Part shown: piece after piece, positions 59,739 to 64,000 of the stretch
Layout of the letters: each line of letters opens with the position of its first letter
Position numbering within the stretch: position 1 is the stretch's first letter
Assembly: GCA_934271235.1 (NCBI GenBank)
Contig: CAKQQT010000004.1
Location: forward strand, 1 to 64,000
Reading direction: 5' to 3'
Length of the DNA stretch: 64,000 nucleotides
Origin: an uncultured Clostridia bacterium
Lineage (GTDB): Bacteria; Bacillota; Clostridia; Peptostreptococcales; Anaerovoracaceae
Made by a program: the position numbers and the translations under genes
The notes under the pieces: model-generated
What the model was told of the DNA's origin: nothing
Database searches by the model: none
The model's input: only the letters and a program-made list of their open reading frames with translations

Positions 59739-59818
59739 GCAGCGGCGAATTTTTCGCCGCTGCGTTGAAAGAATTTCAAACAAGTGGCAGCAGCCACTTG
59801 TTGAAATTTCCTTTCAAC
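59739..59818. repeat. Two adjacent large hairpins
   Basis: GCAGCGGCGAA-TTT-TTCGCCGCTGC at 59739-59763, directly followed by a long hairpin at 59764-59818 with arms GTTGAAAG.AATTTCAA.ACAAGTGGC and its complement, about 24 bp of near-perfect pairing around AGCA. They lie between small genes and could be a replication or transfer origin, or strong terminators. Confidence 0.6.
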
Positions 59819-60018
59819 ATATTAGTCTTTTGTTAGTTTATCATTTTTCAATATTGACCACAAAAAGAAATACCTTTGCCCTATCAAGTTTTGTATTTTA
59901 CATAGAGCAAAGGTATTTCTTCTTATGTTGACGCTTTCAGTCATAGTTTTTTTATTATTCTCTCTTTCCTTTTAATCCAAACACTTAACACTTATAATAA
60001 TATAAATATTATATACTG

Positions 60019-60675
60019 TTAAATGTCTGACTCAAATTTTCCTATCTTCTCCATTTCTGCACATACCAATTCATTCAAATAGTTAAGCTGCTGCGTGTAA
60101 ATCCCGTTAAACTCTGGCTTTTGATATTTTCTTGCCACTCCGCCATATTTAGAAATCATATAAAAAATACAATCTTCCGTCATCTGCCCTTGTCTTTTCA
60201 TTGAGAAATACTGCGCCCACGCTTTTTTATATGTTTCTTCATCAGTCTTTATGCGTGTTTCTTTAACTGCAAAATAATATTCATATTCGCCGCTGTCAAG
60301 ATGGATAAACTCTGTATCTTCAAGTTTGCTTTCATACCCCCTTATAGTTTGGCGGGAAATATCTTTCCCCATTTCAGTAAGCATAATTTCCTTTGTTTCT
60401 GCCGGTTGATTTCTAAAATTCTCATCATTCAGAAAGTAGTAGCAGAAATCGCGGAACTTATTAAAATCTGTCTGCGCTGAAACATTCAAATCTAATACGG
60501 CATATAACTTGAAAGGATTTTGGATCTGCTTAATATCAAATACGCATTGTGCTCCCCTGCCCGCTGCATCAAACAGAATGCCATAACTGTTAAGCTTCCT
60601 TGTAAGTTGCTGCCTGTTTTTACACTGAAACACGACTTTCAATTCTTCCATGGAATATTTCTTTTCTTCTAACAT
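60019..60675 (-). CDS. Element protein of unknown function, possible replication or regulatory protein
   Basis: 218 residues from ATG 60675 (AAAGGA upstream; an ATG at 60702 has no ribosome site). The N-terminus (YSMEELKVVFQCKNRQQLTR) looks like a helix-turn-helix; the remainder is charged with many aromatic residues. There is no relaxase or helicase motif. It follows the paralogous pair at 60753-61677 in the same direction. Family not recognised. Confidence 0.6.
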   Translation of the reverse strand: MLEEKKYSMEELKVVFQCKNRQQLTRKLNSYGILFDAAGRGAQCVFDIKQIQNPFKLYAVLDLNVSAQTDFNKFRDFCYYFLNDENFRNQPAETKEIMLTEMGKDISRQTIRGYESKLEDTEFIHLDSGEYEYYFAVKETRIKTDEETYKKAWAQYFSMKRQGQMTEDCIFYMISKYGGVARKYQKPEFNGIYTQQLNYLNELVCAEMEKIGKFESDI

Positions 60676-60752
60676 GTTTTTTTCCTTTTTTAATTCAGAC
60701 ATTTAACACTTACAGAATATATTTATTACTGTTAAATGTTTGATTCAAAGTT

Positions 60753-61235
60753 TTATGCTACACCGTTTTTATCAACTCTTTTAAGCATTGCGCACATGAC
60801 ATATTTTTCATTTGCTTCTCCATCTTGATTCTCTTCGGCAGAATGAAGAGGCAGCAGCGCAATCAGCTTTCCGTTCTCTACGTTCGGCATCTCAATGAAG
60901 TCTGGAAAGGTTGCTAAAAACCATTTCTTCACAAATAGATAGCTATTGTTTTGAACAAGGCTTGCTCTCTTGACAAGCTCAAACATTTTGAGCAGTTCTT
61001 CTGCGTTATCAAAAAGTTTTATATAAGTTTCCATTCTGTTATAAGTAAGTCCTTTATTCTTATTTGCTTTCTTGGGTGATCTGTGACTATAATTCAGAAC
61101 TTTCATATTCGGAAAATCTTTTCTTACTTTCATCAGAATGTTGTATTCTTCGGAATTGATGTTCTCTGCTCTTTCCGCAAAATCCTTTGTAATGGTTACT
61201 GTTTGTTTTTCAAAATCAATCTTATAGTTTTTCAT
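60753..61235 (-). CDS. Integrative-element protein, paralogue of the next gene
   Basis: 160 residues, no recognised domain. It aligns with the product of 61252-61677: both open with a short beta pair containing VTITKDFAERA or IEVSKAFYNKA, then GLTYNRMETYI or GLTLERMEEYI, then VKKWFLATFPDF or TKKWFLETFKDY. The tandem pair next to the integrase arose by duplication. The role is unknown; a DNA-binding or accessory role is a guess. Confidence 0.65.
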   Translation of the reverse strand: MKNYKIDFEKQTVTITKDFAERAENINSEEYNILMKVRKDFPNMKVLNYSHRSPKKANKNKGLTYNRMETYIKLFDNAEELLKMFELVKRASLVQNNSYLFVKKWFLATFPDFIEMPNVENGKLIALLPLHSAEENQDGEANEKYVMCAMLKRVDKNGVA

Positions 61236-61251
61236 GTTTCATACCGCCTTT

Positions 61252-61677
61252 CTATGCTACTACTTCCAGAGTGTTCGCTGCTTCCTCTTTGCTTTCTTTC
61301 ACCTTTTGGAGAATTGCTTCATTTGTTTTAACTTCATTCTCTTTATAATCCTTGAAAGTTTCCAAAAACCATTTCTTCGTCAGCGGATATTTTGCACCCT
61401 TAGCTTCTGAAATCAACTGGATTGCTTTAAATTCTTCCAGTCTCTTTTCACTGTCCGGCTGCGTCAAGATATATTCTTCCATGCGTTCTAAGGTAAGTCC
61501 GCCATAAGTTTTCTTCTTGCTTACTTTGAATGTAATCTTGAATGTTGGATTCTGTGTGGTTGCTTCCGTAAGCATTTCATATTCCGGCGTTCCGTATTTG
61601 CAAGCCTTATTGTAAAATGCCTTTGATACTTCAATTGTGTTTTCCATTCTGTTAACTGTGATATTGCTCTTTTTCAT
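61252..61677 (-). CDS. Integrative-element protein, paralogue of the preceding gene
   Basis: 141 residues, related to 60753-61235 as described there. The start has AAAGGAGACAAAG. A palindrome TACTATCCA-TCAATAG-TGGATAGTA (about 61757-61783) lies over its promoter region, with an extended -10 TTGCTATAAT, suggesting repression by a dimeric regulator. Confidence 0.65.
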   Translation of the reverse strand: MKKSNITVNRMENTIEVSKAFYNKACKYGTPEYEMLTEATTQNPTFKITFKVSKKKTYGGLTLERMEEYILTQPDSEKRLEEFKAIQLISEAKGAKYPLTKKWFLETFKDYKENEVKTNEAILQKVKESKEEAANTLEVVA

Positions 61678-61810
61678 TTTCTTTGTCTCCTTTTAGTTAT
61701 TTATTTCTTGAAGAGGTTTTCTCTCTTCATCTTTTGTAATTACATTATAGCAAGTTTACTATCCATCAATAGTGGATAGTAAACACTTTTCCCAAATTAT
61801 TTCATAAAAA

Positions 61811-61847
61811 AGGAAACTATCTTTTATCAATAGTTTCCGCTTATCTG
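61811..61847 (-). terminator. Integrase terminator
   Basis: Minus strand GGAAACTAT-TGATAAAAG-ATAGTTTCC followed by TTTTTTA, just past the integrase stop. Confidence 0.85.
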
Positions 61848-61849
61848 TT

Positions 61850-63061
61850 CTATATTTTTGAAAGGTTCTCTGTCAGAATATCAATACCTCTTTCCGTTAC
61901 TCCAAGATAATATAATTCTGTGGTTTTGCTGCTTGCATGCCCCATTTGTGAGCATAAAAGATGTGTCGGTGTGTTGAGTTCCGCAAGTCTTGTTCCGTAT
62001 GTATGCCGCAAGTAATGATACTTGAACATGATATTATACTGTTCTTTGATTTTTCTTGTATGAAATTTTACTGAATTCACAGTTCTTATTTTTCCATTTA
62101 GAAGCGTATTGACTAATTCCAAAGAGGATATTTGTTGATCGTCGGAATCTTTTATCATCATTTGATTTTGCTTGCGCTGCTCCGCCATTTCATTCTCTGC
62201 CTCATGGATTTTTTCTTGCAAATCTAGCAGATACGTTTTTAGCTGCGGCGCAATATAGATCGTTCTCTTTGCATTACGTGTTTTTACCGAAGTCAGCCTG
62301 ATAATTCCGTTTTGATATTGCATTTGCCTTTTTACATGGATTTCTCCGGCTTCAAAATCTATATCTTCCCATTTCAGCCCAAAGCACTCATTGATACGCA
62401 AGCCGCAATACTTTCCAAGCATGAACGCTGTTTCAATATTTGTTCCCTTAAAATACTCTGTAAGGCAATCCATTTCTTCTTTACTGAAAACAACAATGTC
62501 GGTTTCATCATCAATTTTCTGCTTCGGCATTTTTATTTTTGTCTCTTTATTCATACAAAGCTTATGGTAGCGGTCAACATCCAAGTAATCTCTGGAATAG
62601 GCTTGTCCGAAAATCAGGTAAAACATTTTTAGAAAACTTTCAACATAACGGTACGCCCTGCCCTCTGTATAGTACAGCCCCTCTAAATAATCATTGATCT
62701 CCGCCACGCTTACATCATCAACATATCTTGCCCCAAAATTCTTTTGGATATGATTGTTCCATAAGCTGTCCTGTTTTCGGATTGTTTGAAATGCCTTACC
62801 ACTTCTGCCTTTTAGGCAATATTCGCGGTATACCTCTTCAAAAGTTTTTCTTTCAATTTCTTTTCCCCTATTGGCAATCAGCATTTCCTTTTCCATTGCC
62901 TGCTTTCGGGCTTTTATGGCAGCAACTTTTGTTCTAAGCGGTTTTCCAAATTCGTCTTTTGTGCGGCGGCGGTCTACTCTCTTCCCATTTGTTCTAATTG
63001 CAAAGCGAAATCCCCAATAACCGTTTTCTAATTGGAATACGCCATCATTCTTTGTGTTCAT
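61850..63061 (-). CDS. Tyrosine site-specific integrase of the 8.6-kb element
   Basis: 403 residues with an N-terminal arm-binding domain (GYWGFRFAIRTNGKRVDRRR), a SAM-like core-binding domain (about 75-170) and the catalytic domain: Arg in YCGLRINECFGLKW, Lys in SVKTRNAKRTI, HYLRHTYGTRLAE (H-x-x-R), GHASSKTTELYYLG with the nucleophile Tyr. The start is ATG 63061 behind TTGGAGG. It lies 160 bp from attR, the usual position, and presumably recognises the AGTGTGAAT-type repeats at both ends. The target is the 3' end of the reverse rubrerythrin gene. Confidence 0.93.
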   Translation of the reverse strand: MNTKNDGVFQLENGYWGFRFAIRTNGKRVDRRRTKDEFGKPLRTKVAAIKARKQAMEKEMLIANRGKEIERKTFEEVYREYCLKGRSGKAFQTIRKQDSLWNNHIQKNFGARYVDDVSVAEINDYLEGLYYTEGRAYRYVESFLKMFYLIFGQAYSRDYLDVDRYHKLCMNKETKIKMPKQKIDDETDIVVFSKEEMDCLTEYFKGTNIETAFMLGKYCGLRINECFGLKWEDIDFEAGEIHVKRQMQYQNGIIRLTSVKTRNAKRTIYIAPQLKTYLLDLQEKIHEAENEMAEQRKQNQMMIKDSDDQQISSLELVNTLLNGKIRTVNSVKFHTRKIKEQYNIMFKYHYLRHTYGTRLAELNTPTHLLCSQMGHASSKTTELYYLGVTERGIDILTENLSKI

Positions 63062-63220
63062 CTTTGTTCCTCCAAGTGTGAAATTTACACTTTTACTTTT
63101 AAAGATGTTCATAAATCTTCACATTATGTGTGAAGTTGAAGAGGCTAAGTATCTCTTGTACTCCTTGAAATTTCAATAACTCCAGTTTCCGCAGTTCCCA
63201 AAGTGTGCGCAGCACACTTA

Positions 63221-63290
63221 TGAAATGGCACGCGACGAAGCAAGACACGGCAGAGCACTCAAAGGCCTGCTGGACAGATACTTCGGATAG
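63221..63290 (+). repeat. attR: duplicated 3' end of the rubrerythrin gene
   Basis: Carries the codons for EMARDEARHGRALKGLLDRY and a TAG, matching the end of the gene at 54599-54668; the first 32 bp are identical. This is the displaced original chromosomal gene end, still followed by its own terminator. Confidence 0.9.
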
Positions 63291-63333
63291 AATCCCCTGC
63301 GGGAATCTGATGTTGAAATTTCAATAAGATTAT

Positions 63334-63366
63334 GAGAATGCCGGAGTGATCCGGCATTCTTTTTTA
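63334..63366 (+). terminator. Original rubrerythrin terminator, displaced by the element
   Basis: GAATGCCGGA-GTGA-TCCGGCATTC followed by TTTTTT, just beyond the attR copy. Confidence 0.85.
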
Positions 63367-63425
63367 CGGACATCTCTTCCTGTGTCAATTACTCTTGTGT
63401 CATTTTTTGCTGTACCAAAGCTTTG

Positions 63426-63523
63426 ATTTAGCTTAGTGCATAACATTTGAGCTATGTAAAGTGCTATAATGTAAGTAATAGATTTTTTAAGGAGAAGAAT
63501 TATGAAAAAGAGAATTTTAGCAA
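63426..63523 (+). repeat. 98-bp promoter/leader/signal-start block, copy 2
   Basis: Chromosomal copy of the block at 56448-56545; includes an extended -10 TGCTATAAT and AAGGAG before the ATG at 63502. Confidence 0.85.
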
Positions 63524-64000
63524 CATTCCTCGTTCTATCTGTTTTATTTACCATGTCATTCGCATCCCCTCCTGCATATGCAAGCAGTGAAGTTCCTGTA
63601 GGCATACCAATTCGTTCGGCCTCGGATTTTATGAAAATTGAACAGAATCCATCAGGAGATTATTACCTCACCCAGGACATAGAATTACCTGAAAACACAA
63701 TCTTATTTTCCGATGAGAACACCTTCACCGGAACCTTAGATGGAAATGGGTTTGCAATCAAAAATTACACAATTAATGATAAGGTTCGTGGTAGAATCAA
63801 AGTAATCGATCATTATGCAACTATCTCCCTATTCGGTTCAACGAACAATGTCACAATAAAAAATCTAAAAATGACTAACATTAATATTGACTGTTCTATT
63901 CCTGCAGACGTTAGTGATTATATAATAATCGCTCCTTTGGTTGCCAATGATGGTCACTTTTGGGGACGAGAATCTCTGCTTGAGAATATCTATATCTCCG
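63502..64000 (+). CDS. Secreted beta-helix-like protein (GLUG-type), 5' part
   Basis: Incomplete at the window end; 166 codons seen. A signal peptide (MKKRILATFLVLSVLFTMSF then ASPPAYA) is followed by repeats of the form LTQDIELPEN ... FTGTLDGNGFAIKN and LFGSTNNVTIKNLKMTN, the pattern of GLUG/right-handed beta-helix surface proteins. AAGGAG lies 9 bases before the ATG. In the chromosome without the 8.6-kb element it would lie directly after rubrerythrin. Its promoter and first codons are shared with the lipoprotein gene at 56524. Confidence 0.8.
   Translation, partial: MKKRILATFLVLSVLFTMSFASPPAYASSEVPVGIPIRSASDFMKIEQNPSGDYYLTQDIELPENTILFSDENTFTGTLDGNGFAIKNYTINDKVRGRIKVIDHYATISLFGSTNNVTIKNLKMTNINIDCSIPADVSDYIIIAPLVANDGHFWGRESLLENIYIS

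Overview
The window reads as chromosome of an anaerobic, low-to-mid GC Gram-positive bacterium of the Clostridia. The signs are: CIRCE-controlled groES-groEL, a Rex redox repressor, a 2[4Fe-4S] ferredoxin, a reverse rubrerythrin, the order tsaE-tsaB-rimI-tsaD, an FMN riboswitch in front of a RibU-type S component, many strong AGGAGG ribosome sites, and large secreted proteins ending in an Ig/FN3-like domain. The surface proteins resemble those of Eubacteriales family XIII / Anaerovoracaceae-type organisms. That placement is inference, because no rRNA lies in the window.

Layout. 1-2049: a decayed integrative-element fragment directly downstream of guaA (truncated integrase, palindromic iterons, DNA-binding genes, and a repressor with three operator repeats). 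2050-9700: housekeeping genes guaA, guaB and ftsH, a secreted CapA-like protein and an Ig-like surface protein. 9789-12500: a 903-residue Ig/FN3 surface protein. 12962-29116: the most striking region, with four large surface-protein cassettes (called A, B, C, E here) in alternating orientation. 29424-32102: an ECF-type sigma factor, a DUF4367-like membrane protein, a small secreted protein and an XRE regulator. 32340-44210: a chaperonin and housekeeping block. 44354-50890: a branched-chain amino-acid-type ABC transporter with two binding proteins. 51166-53408: a double PII-like protein with a DUF1538 membrane protein. 53677-53975: a 120-bp tandem repeat, then reverse rubrerythrin. 54599-63252: an 8.6-kb integrative element inserted in the 3' end of the rubrerythrin gene, with duplicated attachment sites. 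63502-end: start of another secreted protein.

Main discovery candidate. The four cassettes share an identical 25-bp sequence inside the signal-peptide codons and a nearly identical C-terminal domain plus terminator. Only E (5' end at 28989) has a promoter, a Shine-Dalgarno site and the first 13 codons of a complete signal peptide. A, B and C start at the shared core with none of these. Core orientations (A +, B -, C +, E -) mean that inversion between E and either A or C would place a new coding cassette, in frame, behind the one expression site. This looks like a signal-peptide-anchored surface-antigen shuffling locus. Toxin- or defence-like genes (HipA-type kinase, AAA/DUF4143 ATPase with a broken MntA/HepT pair, Fic) sit between the cassettes, so any deletion between directly oriented cores would remove at least one. 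An ECF-type promoter points toward the expression site from just behind the sigma-factor gene. Whether inversion occurs, and which recombinase would do it, cannot be settled from the sequence alone.
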